From contig JAJTUQ010000001.1 of the NCBI GenBank assembly GCA_021399445.1, forward strand, positions 5,084,001-5,148,000: a stretch of DNA of 64,000 nt. The letters are read 5' to 3'. Origin of the DNA: Xylogone sp. PMI_703 (lineage: Eukaryota > Ascomycota > Leotiomycetes). The notes beneath the pieces are model-generated. The model searched no databases, was not told where the DNA came from, and saw only the letters and a program-made list of their open reading frames with translations. This document shows positions 44,912 to 57,228 of the stretch, one piece after another. The position numbers and the translations under genes are program-made. Every line of letters starts with the position of its first letter. Position 1 is the stretch's first letter.

Positions 44912-45455
44912 CTTGGTTAGGGACTAAGGAACTGCAGAGGTGAAAGAGAGTATTTGCGCTCAGGAGGAACGAATTAAAGAAGTAATAGCTATACTGTGCT
45001 AAGATATTCCACAGTAATTCTTTCTCTCTTGTTTATCGCATTCAGTTAGGAAGGCCTATTAGGGGCTAGGAGGCCATAGAGGGCCAAGGGAACCCTACAA
45101 CAGCCCAAAGGGTGACTTTTGCCTATTGAATTTGGCTTGCGGCTGAGTCCTTCGATGTTATATCTCACATAAATTGTATAGTAACACTTGTTGCAGGATC
45201 ATTGAGCAATATATTCTTCGAGCGTATTCTGTATACTACTCTGTATTTTATTCGGCAAAATGTACGAAAAGCAGAATACCCTTGTCGAGTAACATCTCGA
45301 GGCATCGTGTGAACCCTCCCTTAATGCTTTAGTAACCGGAACCCTTTCAAACAGCTACAATTATGTATTGATTTCTTAATAAATTACACTTGAACAAACT
45401 TCGTATCTTATTCAAGGCAGTACCATTCGCTTATCCATGATCAAGGCTATAACGC
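44912..45455. other. Intergenic region between convergent genes
   Basis: About 540 bases with no recognisable feature beyond AT-rich 3' flanks. Confidence 0.35.
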
Positions 45456-46729
45456 CTATTTTTCCCACACACTCCCAAAAAAATCAATCAAATCTGCCAC
45501 CAGTTCGTCAGGTCGTTCATGCATTGCAAAATGGCCGCCGGATTGATGCTCTCTCCAGAATTGCACGTTAGCTACTTGCTCAGCCCAGCTACGAGGTAGG
45601 ATGCCCAGTTCATTTGGAAAGGCACTAAACCCACACGGCATTTCAAGATACCTGTCTGCCCAGCTGTCAGGTATCATCATAGCAGGAGGGTTGTTTTCCA
45701 TGTAGATGACATAGCCGGGGGTTGGGCCTGGCCAGTAATGCATTAAGGTCCAGGTGATCAGCTCACTTGGTGACCAGGGGTAGTTGTCTGACCAAAGCCG
45801 CAGCTTGTCCCAGATCCAGACGAGTAGACCTACCGGACTGTCATGCATAGCGTAGCCTAGGGTTTGTGGCCTTGCTGCTTGAATAGCTCCATAGTCCAGG
45901 TTCTTTTTGAGAAACCAGTTGTGGAAGCGATCGAGGGAATGTTTCTCGTATTCAGAATACTCCGGCTCTTGTCCGCTGGGGAAAGTAGGCTTGAATGTTT
46001 TGAACTATAATACTACCTTAGTACCAGACACTGTAGATCTACCAAGGAAATTTATAATCACCATGTTCAGATGAATCGCCTTTACGTTCGCTGGAAATAA
46101 TAGCGCCATTGCTCTCACTACCCAAGATCCCCAGTCGCCGCCCTGTGCCACATATTGCTCATAACCCAGCTTGTGCATGAGCTTATTGAAGACTTCTGCA
46201 TGGTGTCTAATATCGAAACCCCTCTTGGATGTATATGATGAGAAACCAAATCCCGGTAGTGATGGGGCAATGACATCGAAGCCTGCATCATTTAGGGCTG
46301 CAAGACCCTTCTCAATCTCAAGAAAGGAACCTGGCCAGCCGTGGACGAATAAGAGTGGAATTCCATTTTGTTCTTGCTTTGTAGAACGCTTATGGACAAA
46401 GTGAATATTTAACGTGCCGTGACCATCAATATCGATCGGGGTGATAAATTGTGCCAGGGCGGCATTAATTCGTGCTTCCTCGTCACGCCACGAATACTTC
46501 TCTCTCCAGAATTTGACAACTTCTTCAACCTGATCTGGAGTGAGTCCGTTCTCTTCCGTCCAGTCAAAGCTGTGACTAGTAGGGAGGCGGGCAAGTTTAA
46601 CTTTAGAGACAAGCAAGTCGACCTCATCGGAAGGGATATGGATCTGTCATTTATGTGAGTCAATGCATGCAACCGCGGGTAACACTGATGCCTCACTCAA
46701 CTTACCTTGAATGGAGTAATATCCGCCAT
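45456..46729 (-). pseudogene. Epoxide hydrolase-like gene interrupted by one in-frame stop
   Basis: Exon 1 (46729-46706) encodes MADITPFK and joins in phase to one long exon (46643-45456). The order is that of microsomal/juvenile-hormone-type epoxide hydrolases: an N-terminal EHN segment (WREKYSWRDEEARIN), the oxyanion HGWPGSF (about 109-115), the nucleophile AQGGDWGSW with Asp178, and the C-terminal GGHFAMHE with the catalytic His. A TAG at 46005-46007 interrupts the frame just after IHLNMVIINF, at about codon 221. The following sequence continues in the same frame with family-like residues (TLGYAMHDSPVGLLVWIWDK). No intron of credible length removes the stop: the only AG at that place is the stop itself, with donors 12-38 nt away. 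I call it a pseudogene; a very short intron is the less likely alternative. Confidence 0.75.
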
Positions 46730-47737
46730 TTTTAATTTATGATTATAGCTCAAAGTATTTCTATGTAAAGCATGCAAGTGAAAGATGATAATTGAGAAGG
46801 TGAATAAATAAAACTACAAAGTAGAGATAACGGGTTCCATAAAATATCAACGTAGTAAGGTAAGATTTATGTCAAACGAGATATAGTTGAGTAAAGGGGA
46901 TCATATCTATAGTTACATGCAGGATAATCAATCAATCAATACGATTATTGAGGTGGATTAACAGGATTCACATTTATACCTAATGTGTGAGAGATTTCTC
47001 TTTAGTCAGCCTGGCCGCATAGCTGCAGTATACCCGCGTCACTCAGGACGATCTCTGTATGAAGTAGGGAATAGTGGGTTAACTGCGGTTGTTATATTTC
47101 TAAAGTGCGCGGCGGGTGCCTAATTCATCCCTTGTTAGTAATCCACGTCCTTTTGTTCAACTACACAGGGGTCTCTTGTGGAAAAGCCAGGCCTAGCCCC
47201 GTAATCGAGTTACCGAAACTTTATGTGAATATGTCAAGCAATGTGGAAATATTAATTAAATGCAGACATACTGTACAGAGAATATTAATTAATACATAAC
47301 CTTGATAATATTGTCTTTAATAGCAAAAGTTTTGGTGCTGTCTTTTCTTAGTTCTCGGTAGATGGTGCCCAGTACGGTTGACTGAATCTACGGTCAACCA
47401 ATGCGACACTCGCTTCATAACGACTATCAATTAATAATTAAGCATTATCAATTTACTTAACCTCCATATATTTGACTATATCTCATATATTTAGTTACCT
47501 TATCATAGCCAGACTGTATATTAATATATTCAATTATAACTAGCTCAAAACACAGAAGTAATTAACAGCCAAAGCAACTAAAGCAGCCAAAGATTGTCGG
47601 CCTAAGGCATTCAGGCGCGACAAGGTCTTAGGCCTAGAGTATGGGTTGTACCGTGAAAGGTGTCGTTAGAATATATTCACAAGTGCTTACGCCTTTACGT
47701 ACAGCGCATATCCACCGGTTCTGACACCAGGCCTAAT
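46730..47737. other. AT-rich intergenic region
   Basis: About 1 kb, strongly AT-rich, without credible open frames or repeats that I can define. Confidence 0.35.
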
Positions 47738-50572
47738 CTAAAAGTCAAAGCGAGCTAAGTGCCTCAATTGTACCTTCCTGGCAGCCAGCCCTTTGGCAAT
47801 AACTTGGACCCTGTCGCCTGGAAAGAGATCGAACATATTGTCACTCCATTCCGCATCCTCGCCGCCCTCCTCGCCCACGAAGGCAAGAAGTCCTTTGACC
47901 GGAAAATTGCCGCACTGTATTGTAACACGCTCTCCGTCGGCGATGACACAGGGAGAGCCCGCCTCACCACGAGGAAGGCGGTTTTGAATATAACGGAATG
48001 GCTCCGGCCAGGAGTCCTTTCTTGCGATAACGGTGCCATCCCTGGCGTTGAAAAGCTGTGCAGTGATCACGACGCGGGAGTCTTCTTGCACGGCTGCTGG
48101 AGCTCTGAACTGCAACATCTCCGTGGCCTTATTGGCGGCAATCGTGTACTTTGAACTCGAAATATTTTCGGGGAGATAAATCTCCTGCCCGTGAATGATG
48201 TCAAACATGCGGATTCGTAGCTCGACCTCCCTCGGTTGGATGGAAATGTTCGACGCCCAGATTTGGAACGTAGGAATATCAGTGTTGCGCGGCTTCTGGT
48301 CGTCGAGGTGATGCCACACTGGATCTCTGCTAATGCCGACATTGATAGGGGCAAAGGCGCGCTTCGTGGTAAAGAATGCAGCTTTGGGCCGAAAATAGTA
48401 ATCCAACAAAGCCCACGAGACTGTTGGATTGGAGTCATTCAGCTGCCAGATCAGCGTCCCAGCATTTTCCTCAGAACCCTCGCCTTTCCAATCACGGCGC
48501 CAGTGGATGATAGCATAGTCAAGAGCTTCAGCCTGCATCAGCTGGGAGAGATAGATCCACCCTTGCATAGTTTGGGCGGCTTTAAAATTTGCCCACAGGT
48601 AGTGGCCCTGCTTTTGCTCTGCGCCTTTGCTCTTGTTGTGAGAATCTACTAGCCTTGAGTTGGGGAATACCTCGCTTTCATCGGGAACAAATACCCTAAC
48701 GGTACGGATGTCTGGAAATCCGTGCATGCCAAACTCAGACACGAAGCGCCCTCCAAGCTTTGGGTACTGCTGGTAATGCTCTTGGCAGCCATGCCATACT
48801 AACAAAATTGTGAGTTGGTTGTTTATGCTGGAGAGTCTTCCTGCAGTTCATGTATCGCTTACCATTCCATTGATGTAAGTCTCCTACCGTAGGGTCGTTT
48901 GCCTCTCGGCCGTGTAGTCCCCATGGACTCGACGGCCAGTAGAAAGTATCAGGGGCTAGCTCTGAGATGATATCCGGCCACAGCTTCATGTATAACAGCC
49001 TATGAGGCAGTGGAGTGTCTTCCCATGGCCCAGTTGTATCGCTCAAGTCGTAGTTGTCTCCTCTGCGATCGGCCATCATGAAGTCCTCATTGTTGCCACA
49101 CCATATAGCAATACATGGATGGTTCCGGAGCCGCTTGACCTGGTAACGCACCTCCGTAACAGTCGAGTCAGTAAAGAACTTCTCCGTCGGGTAGACACCA
49201 CAGGCGGTCATCAAGTCGTGCCAGATCAGAATGCCTTCTTGATCGCAATAGTCATAGAATTCGTCTCCCTCGAAGTACCCTGAAAAACTCAAAGATTAAC
49301 ATAAGGTGTAGGATTAGAGAGACGACAGTTAGACCAACCACCGCCCCATATACGGATCATATTGTTGTTGTTTGCCTTTGCAGCCAACACCCATTTCCGA
49401 TATTTTTCAGCTGTGACAACAGGCCTTTGATTGTGGGCGGGCACCCAGTTCGTGCCCACGATGTAGATGGGTCTCTTGTTGATTTCGAAAAAGAACGTGG
49501 TTCCAGGGCTGCTCTGAAGAGGGCGTTGAATCACCTTTATTTCTCTAATCCCAAAACTTAGGCTGCGTTCATCAACTCTGTCACCCTAAAAGATATTAGC
49601 AGTTTTTCAGATAAATTTCGCGTGGCATGGTGATAACGTGCCTGGCTTGTCAAAGTAACAACAGCTTTGTATAGGGGTTGATCTCCGTGGTTAGCCGGCC
49701 ACCACAGCTGTGGATTTTTGACGACGAAGTTGGTATTCGTAGTGTTGGATCCGGCTGGAAACTCTACGGTACTAAAGCCACACACTTCACCAGTAGGTGA
49801 ACATACTACGACCTGAACTTTGGTTGCTTCAGCGACTCCTACCAATGATGCAGAAACACTAATTGTGCTGTTGGAATTGGCATAATCTATTTTGGTTTTG
49901 ACGTGAACATCGTCGATTTTGACGCTGTAGAGTTGCAGGCTAATATCTCTATGTGGCCCACATGTGATTTCAATGGGACCTAGAAAAGAATACCAGTAAG
50001 TACACGTAGGCTGTCGCGAGTCTCTCAAAGAAATACTTGCCCCAGTCCCAGCCCCAGTGGAATTGGGGCTTCCTCATCCATACACGTGAACTGTCGCGCA
50101 TAGAACTCTCTAGCTTGCCATATTTCGCCTCTCTGTCTTTGGCCACTCGAGCATTGGAGGTGAAGATAATGTATAGCTCATTAGTTTGTCCACCTGGCCG
50201 AAGATATTCTCTGACATTGGCAGTATATGCAGTGAAGGCATTGTCGGATTCTAGGATAGTATGTCCGTTAAGCTGTACCTGAGCGATCGTGTCTAGGCCC
50301 TCGAATGCAAGCACCGCGGAGGCATACGAAGATACATCATCAGGTGTTGGAAAAGAAGTGCGAAACGACCAATCCTTCAGCCCAACCCACTGACTGTCTT
50401 TCTCGTTTAGTCCTACGAAAGGATCGGAAATCATGCCAGCCTGCTCTAGCTCATAATGAATAACTGTAGGGAATGTTTTGCACGGTGTCCAATTCTGTTC
50501 CGACGATGATTCCTCCCTATACCACCATTGGAAAGAAGACAGAGACAGTTCTTTGAATCCTTTCAACGACAT
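47738..50572 (-). CDS. GH2 beta-mannosidase, intracellular type, with two GC-AG introns
   Basis: Exons 50572-50041, 49979-49642, 49585-49339, 49279-48863 and 48798-47738 join in phase into 864 residues, the usual size for fungal beta-mannosidase B. Landmarks are FHWGWDWGPIEITCGP (sugar-binding domain end), NPQLWWPANHGDQPLY, VGTNWVPAHNQRP and RIWGGGYFEGDEFYDYCDQ. The acid/base Glu437 is in WCGNNED and the nucleophile Glu533 in FVSEFGMHGFPD. The N-terminus has no signal peptide, so the enzyme is cytosolic and would act on imported mannosides such as mannobiose. Introns 1 and 2 begin with GC (GCAAGT at 50040, GCACGT at 49641); no GT donor gives the correct phase. A sugar transporter and a Zn2Cys6 regulator follow, which suggests a substrate-use module. 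Confidence 0.92.
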
Positions 50573-51911
50573 AGTAACTACTAGCCTATAATAATAGCTT
50601 CTAAGGGTCTGACGAATTGTATTCTATTCGAAACACCGGCCAATATGAGGAAAATTATAGGAAAATGAACCCTTCTAATGTTTATTTATTCTCAGCGGTC
50701 GGCAGCGAGCTCTGCCACTGCTACTGCTGAATCCAATGTGTTATGCTACCATATCGACTGGAGTAGCTCTGTATAAGGTACCTTAGTCTCTACATGCTCC
50801 ACTATCAGACCCATTGCAACAATCTTAGTCTTTCTCGGGGCTCGGGTGCATTGCATGTCTTTTCTGGAAGTAGGGGCCAGCTAGTGTCCACAAAGGTCAT
50901 CGGGCCAGTTCCGAGCACGAAGCGTGGTTGCAGCCGTCTATCGGGGAAGCTAGAGATGGCGTACTGCCCTTCAGATCACATGCCGGGCGCCACTAAGTCG
51001 ACAAAAATACTAAAGTCAACTTACAAGTAAATGACATCTTAAGTCGGATCGGCAGCTGAATTCGACTGATGTCGAATTAAGTGTCAATAGTCCCATACTA
51101 CGTACAGTAAGATATGCACTGTATATAGCGTAATGCGTGCAGCTACAGAGCAATGACCCCCTTACTCTTTTCTATCAGGCCTCTGCGTTTTTCTATGGGC
51201 AGGAGTTTTGTTGCACATCTGGGGTCTTCAAAATGAGCTAAAAGTCTTGGCATTGAGCAGCAGAGCGACTACTACTTATACTTGGTGTTTGCTGACTGCG
51301 TTTATCATAATGAGACCGCCTGGACCAGCCAATGTACTGGTACAGCCGAGGCATGTTGAACTGGAGGTCCTGGTGACATTATGAACTAAACCTAATTAAG
51401 AAATGCTCTCCAAACCGACATACTGTCCGCGCACAGGAGTGAGAAATGAAGCGATTCCAGCCTGTTCTTGTGTCTTCATACAACATATCTCGACATTCTT
51501 AGCTATTTTGTCAAGTACTTGTATAATAAATTACTTCTCATCTTGTTGTTGTAATTCAGACAGTTCTAACAACTCCGAAGTCTTCACAGCATTCTTCCTA
51601 GAACTTCCCAATCCGCCTACAAAAATAGGGGAACTAAACCCCGGTATCGTCACACGTAAGTATCATTCTGGCGAGGTTCTAAGAAGCTTACATTCGGTGG
51701 AGATTAGCAAGCAAATTGAGTGGCTTGGCACAACGAGAATACAGGCTTCTATTCATTCTGTCATCATGTAGTCTCCTCTGAATCCGCTTGTATTAAGAAG
51801 GAACAAGTATACTCGAATATAATAGGCAAAAGTACAAAGAAAATCATTAACAAAGTATCAAAATTCAACATTCTTGGGTCTCAGACCCTTAGCACAAGTT
51901 TACCAGATACT
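50573..51911. other. Intergenic region, promoter of the beta-mannosidase gene
   Basis: About 1.3 kb. Open frames at 50794-51030 and 51403-51944 lack motifs and are not called. No repeat or other feature is recognised. Confidence 0.35.
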
Positions 51912-53713
51912 TTAGGTCTTTACCTCTTCAATGTGTACCGATGATGGTTGCTCATCACTGCCTTTAACTTCATCTTCTTCATCAAAAATCCCTTCGGCAC
52001 GGCGCTGCTCGATGACTTTTAAGAAATGTCTTGGCAGTATATTTTGAGAGTACAGATAGTCTAGTTCTGTGAATGTCATACCTGGATATTTGTCAGCCTC
52101 CAACCATGATAGACCTGCATGACTGTTGCAATATTTGTATGGCTTACCTTTTGTCTCAGGGCAGATGTACCAGGCGATAACAAACAAGACAACTGTAAAA
52201 GAGCCAAAAATAAAACCAACCTTGCCACCCAAGTTTCCAGCATCCGGGTTGATCATATAGGGGATCGAGAAAGAGAAAACCCATCCGGGAAGGTTGTGCG
52301 TGAAGGTGATAACAGCTTGAGTATATGCACGAAGAGACACTGTTGCCACCTCGGACGCCATGGAATACCCACTGTTACGCGGCCGAGTCAGCACTTGCAT
52401 TCGAGAGTGAGCCGATGGCGAAGAAACTTACAGAGCCCCAATAGATCCTTGGTAAATGCCAGCCCAGACATAAAGGAGTCCAATCGTAGCGTATAGTTTA
52501 CCTTTGGAAACTTCGACATTTAAGGCTCCAATTATCAGGTTGATAATAGCCATCAGGGCCAAACCCCAGACGATGAATTGTCGACGACCAAAGGTTTCCA
52601 CAGTCCAATAGGAAGCGATATTGACGACGAGATTCACCGTGAACAAGTACATATTCCAGTTGAAAGGATTCGGAATGTTCGATAGGGTGAGGAAGTAGGG
52701 CACGTATCCGACGATGAAGTTGACTCCCACGATTTGCTGCCCGGCGCCTACGAGAATGCCGGCACTTGCCCGCTTCCAGTTGGAGCCTCTGAAAACGTCG
52801 ATAAACCGTCCGCCTTCACCCGCTTTCGCGAGCACCTCAGATGACTGTATGCTGTGCTGAATCCCAATAGCCAGTTTATCAACAATTTCGCTATCGCCAC
52901 TTCCATACAATCGAAGCAGGGCCTTTCGTCCCTCTTCTTTTTTGCCGCGGCTGAAAAGGAAATAAGGGGACTCAGGATACCAGTAAAATCCTGCGAGAAC
53001 AATGATGGGGTAGAGGAACATGATGAGAATCGGGACTTTGTACTGCCACTCATTGTGGATATCGATAGTCTTCCGTGTTACCAACGTGATCATGAATTGA
53101 CCGAGGACAATGAAGGAATTGAAACAGATGAGGAAGAAACCGCGCAGTTCCGGAATGGAGTTCTCCGCGATATAGACCGGCGAGAAGGTTGTAAGGGCTC
53201 CAATGGTGTATCCTGTGGCACGGGCATCAGCACGACGAACGTGAACGCATAGAGGACACCGAAATTCCCACCTTGAAGAATCCTGCCTGCACACATGAAC
53301 TTCCAGCCGGTAGACGCATAGACAAGACCGATAGACAATATCTGAATGCAGCATAAGACGAACAGCCACCAGCGCCGCCCAAACCTGTGGATGATGAATC
53401 CAGTCGAGAAGCCACCGACGATTTGGGCAGCCGAAGAGCTCCCATTCCAGGCGGCCTGATGGGAACTAGGAACCACGTATAGCTTCTTCGCCGGGTCCCA
53501 TTGGCCATACTTCTTGGCGAAGAATGGCATCGCTAGCATCTGGGGATAGGCGCTCCAGTCGAAGCCCAACATGACCACTCCCATTGAGCTGTAACACACC
53601 CAGGCGAAATATTGCTTCAGCCCGAGCAGACGGCGCCATCGATGGGTCTTGTCGGCCTGGTCGATGTGCACTTCGGGCAGCGAGGTTTCCGCAGCGACGT
53701 CTCGAGGACTCAT
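51912..53713 (-). CDS. MFS sugar transporter (sugar porter family)
   Basis: Exons 53713-53260, 53212-52432, 52371-52148 and 52081-51912 join in phase into 542 residues with start ATG 53713; further upstream the frame has only TTG. The 47-nt intron at 53213-53259 is needed to join GRILQGGNFG to YTIGALTTFSPVYIAE. Sugar-porter motifs are RFGRRWWLF, GRILQGG, YWYPESPYFLFSRGKKEEG (PESPR-like, here PESPY), GAGQQIVGVNFI, ETFGRRQF, GYSMASEV and PETKGMTFTELDYLY. Twelve membrane helices are expected, at the plasma membrane. The 66-nt intron 52082-52147 is a multiple of three with no stop, so its retention would insert 22 residues. It is encoded divergently from a Zn2Cys6 regulator and next to a cytosolic beta-mannosidase; uptake of a disaccharide for that enzyme is a reasonable inference. 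Confidence 0.9.
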
Positions 53714-54464
53714 GACGGAGGATCTCTGGCTGTGTTTCGATAGAGGCGAGAAGGTGGCTGAGATGAATGAAGAATAGGTTGGCTCGTGGAGGTTGGGGAT
53801 TTCCACCTCAATGACACTCAATGACAGGAAGACAATGGCCAGGGAGCGAAGACCAGTCCTTTATGTGCTGCCGACACCTAAGAATCCGACCAGAGGGTAA
53901 CCAGGGCGGCCGGTACCAACTACAACAACCATCCTGACAGTGACTGCCAGAAGGTGATGCGTTCATTGGGTGCTTCCGGTGTTGACTGGATGTTGGCAGT
54001 CTCCCAGCCAGGTGCTTGTCTGAAATCTGGAGGCGCTTTAGGCCTCGCATCCAGGGGAGTTCCCGATCCAATCGCTCAAGCACCCACAGGGATTTCCCCG
54101 CAATCGTCTAAGTCCGGGGTACCCCAGAGTACGTGGAGGTACCTCGTACACACCTGCTCATTAAGTACTCTTGCCCACCCACAGTTCCACCATAACCCTA
54201 CCGTGCTTATTACTGTGCTCCTACCCCTTTTCCATCACCCTTCCGATATCCCCGATCCCCGATCCTCGACCTCATCACGTGGTCTAATTTAGACACTGTC
54301 TCCCATACGGTCGAGACCTGGGCTTCTGCCACATCAGCACTGGGGAAGGTGGCTGTGGGGTATTTGCGGGGGTCCAGCTAGCGGACCCAAACACCTGGGC
54401 TCTTCTCATTAGCACCTAAATCTGTCGCTGGAACCCACCTCCCATAGTAAGGGAATTTGGAGCC
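53714..54464. promoter_or_regulatory. Divergent promoter between the transporter and Zn2Cys6 regulator genes
   Basis: About 750 bases between two divergent start codons. A CCCCGATCCCCGATCC-like duplication lies near 54250-54266, and short CGG/CCG words occur, but I cannot assign a defined binding site. Confidence 0.45.
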
Positions 54465-56921
54465 ATGTCTTCGCATCCGTCGTGTGAGCCAGAGGCTACT
54501 GAGGCCTCGCCGGCATCTGCTTCTGCCATCAGACTACCGCTGTCTGGTGGTTACGAGTCTCCAGATGAGAATGAGGAGCGTATGCGAGCACTAAAACGTC
54601 CACGGCGCGAGCGAGTATCGTTGGCTGTAGGTTGCCAGACTAAGGTTTCCAACTCATTTGCAGAGTCACTGAGAATGAAAATAGTGCGATGTCTGCAGAG
54701 CAAGAAAGTCTCGGTGCTCAGGTGGTCGTCCTTGCCAGTATTGTTCTGATAAACAGATTGAATGTACCGACTTTGGTTCCAAACGGAGGTGGCTATATCT
54801 CCCCTTATCAGCGGAAGGTGAGAATTTTGGAATTGACATTGTCCTAGGTCAATCAATGAGGATACTCTTACCCAGACACTGGATTGGATTCTAGAGCGCA
54901 CACAACACTTTGAAGAGTGGAAACAAAGCGTGAGCGTGCGGCTTACAGAAATCGAACAGTCCATCAGAGCCGAGCGGCAGTCAATGAATGCATTACCAGA
55001 GCCGATGATCCCCGAAATGCCAGGACTTTCTCCCGGTCATCATGCACAAGCTCCCGGCCACTTTCATGATGTATCCCAATACTGTGCTTCCGATCATAGT
55101 AGCTTCTCAAAAGAACGGGATACACTAGCGGAGGTTGCAACAACCCCATCTCTGCTTAACCTGGCTGCCGACTATGAGCACCTAAAGCAAAGTGATCATG
55201 TGGAGCTACGAACGAGTCAACCAGGCGGGCGGATGTCCCCTCTACACGTCATCCAGTTGCTGATCCGCGACTTTGATGTGAAATCATGCAATGAGAAAGA
55301 AGAGGCGGCAGCTCAGAAGCTTCTCGCAGCTGATGTGCCCCTGGATAATATCGATCTCGACCGTATGACATGCAAGCGGCTATGCGACGAATACTTCCAA
55401 AAGGTCAACTACTGGCTCCCTATCCTGTCCCAAGAGAGGTGGATGAAAGAATTTGAGAAGGCACAAAGTACGAACTTTCAGGGAAACACCATGAGTGAGG
55501 CCGTCATATTCCTCACACTAGCCCTTGGTGCTGCAAGCACAGTGGACGATCCAGTCAATGTGGCTGGGCAGATTTGCGGGCGTAAGTATTTCCTAAGGGG
55601 TTTGTCAACGTTGGGAAGGAACGGCATCTTTACGGCAAATCTCCAAACGATTCAGTGCAAATTTTTCGTATCGTATGACGCAACCCCTTTGTCCATTCGT
55701 ATTTTCGTTGGAAGTACAGAATCTGAACTGTTGATAGTCTCTACTGCCTCTTCGCGCTTCAACCTCGACCAGCCGCCGTTGCTATATCAGAAGCAGCGCA
55801 TCTATGCGAATATCTTCGTGAATATCCAAGTCGTCGAGTGCTCGAGGGGGAGGATCGCGATTATCATTTACGGGCATTCTGGTGCTGTGCAATGCTAGAA
55901 GGGTAAATCCACTTAGTTCTAATCGTCCCTTAGACACCAGTATCGCTGTTGATAGTCCAAAAAAGTATAGTTGACAATGTTATAGGGAAATCAAGGTTCA
56001 TCTGAGAGGTCGCAGGAGTGGTATTAGTCAAAGCTTGAACCTCAACAGAGATTGGCCGCAACTTGCAGTCGACCGCCAGTCGCTTTTTTTCCTTGCCGAG
56101 TCCCAGATTCGCCAGATGAAGCAGGATATCGATTGTGATTTGCGGGCTGGGTAAGTTCCAGGTTGGTAGCGCAAATCGACGCCGGTTAACCCCTTCTCAT
56201 GCAATACTTTTCTAATAACAACTGACATGGTGTTTAACGAAACAGGCCCGAGTTCATCTTTAAGCCACTCTTGATGAAAGAGCACTTCAACCAGCTAGAT
56301 CAGTGGTACAAAATATTGCCCGAGGAGCTCATGTTCAACGCCGAGAAAGCCCAGGATCTGTTCGACGACCGAAAGGCCTTTCTACGTATGCAGTATCACT
56401 GCGCTCGTACCTCCATTGCTACATCCGCAATCTTTGGATCCAAAGATAGCGAGAGAGGATTCGGGAGCGTGACTGAGGAAACTCTTTTTCAGCACGACCA
56501 AGAGCGCAATATGTATGCCCAGCGCTATGTGAACAGCGCCATACAGGTTCTTCTTGGGGCGCCAGAGCAATTGTTCCGGCGAACAATCATGACCTACTTG
56601 ATATGCGAAGCGTAAGTCAAGACAGCTTTCTATTTCGCTGTCAGCTGTTCCTCCCAAGAGCCCCCATCTGTGTAAGACCGCTTAGCACGCGGGTTGCGAT
56701 TATTTTGCAAATGAACGCTAATGGAATCTCGCAGGACAATAGGAGTCGCTACAAAGCTTCTCATTGCCATGCAAGTCCCAACAGTCCATAGAATGTGCCC
56801 GAATAACACAGTGGAGATTATCCGTAGTACAATCCGCGCTCTTGAGCCTTGGCACTCGTGTACGCGGATTGAGAAAGGATGTGACGCCTTGTTAACAGTG
56901 CTAGATGCCATCGACCGATGA
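54465..56921 (+). CDS. Zn2Cys6 transcription factor with fungal-specific regulatory domain, seven exons
   Basis: Exons 54465-54626, 54685-54788, 54848-55672, 55738-55902, 55986-56150, 56246-56611 and 56735-56921 join in phase into 657 residues. The zinc cluster is complete: Cys55, 58, 65, 71, 74 and 81 (CDVCRARKSRC, then PCQYC and IEC). The exon 2 donor at 54789 is fixed because only it keeps phase into SINEDTLTQTLDW. The regulatory domain includes YWLPILSQERWMKEF, GRKYFLRGLSTLGRNGIF, LYCLFALQPRPAA and DYHLRAFWCCAMLEG. It would act in the nucleus as a homodimeric activator binding CGG repeats. It is divergent from the sugar transporter and probably controls the neighbouring sugar-use genes; this is inference from position. 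Confidence 0.9.
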
Positions 56922-57228
56922 CACTTGAACATACAGCAACCATGGAAGCTGGGAACATGGATTGGAATGATTCGGGAGATGGTGGCGCCAACAAAACATC
57001 TTTCAGGAGCCAAAGTGCTAAGTGAACTCGTACTGCACCTGGGGAGAGTCATGAGATTGGGCCCGTGGGAGAGAATCAGCTAGGTGGAACAAGGCACGGA
57101 GCTAAATGGAGGGTAGCAAGTACAAACATTTCATCAATTTGGTGTAAATACATGAGCGGCATCCAGAGCTTGTCCTCACAAGCTTTCTAGGTGCCGAAAG
57201 TAATCTCCTTAGAGGAGTATTAGCAAGG

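Noticed and set aside
46169..46700. Plus- and minus-strand frames overlapping the epoxide hydrolase
   Set aside because: Shadows of the hydrolase frame, which carries all the family motifs.
51403..51944. Two plus-strand open frames of 74-122 codons
   Set aside because: No motif; low-complexity Ser/Asn-rich stretches in intergenic DNA.
53808..54292. Open frames in the transporter/regulator promoter region
   Set aside because: Pro/Ser-rich translations of GC-rich promoter DNA on both strands; no family similarity.
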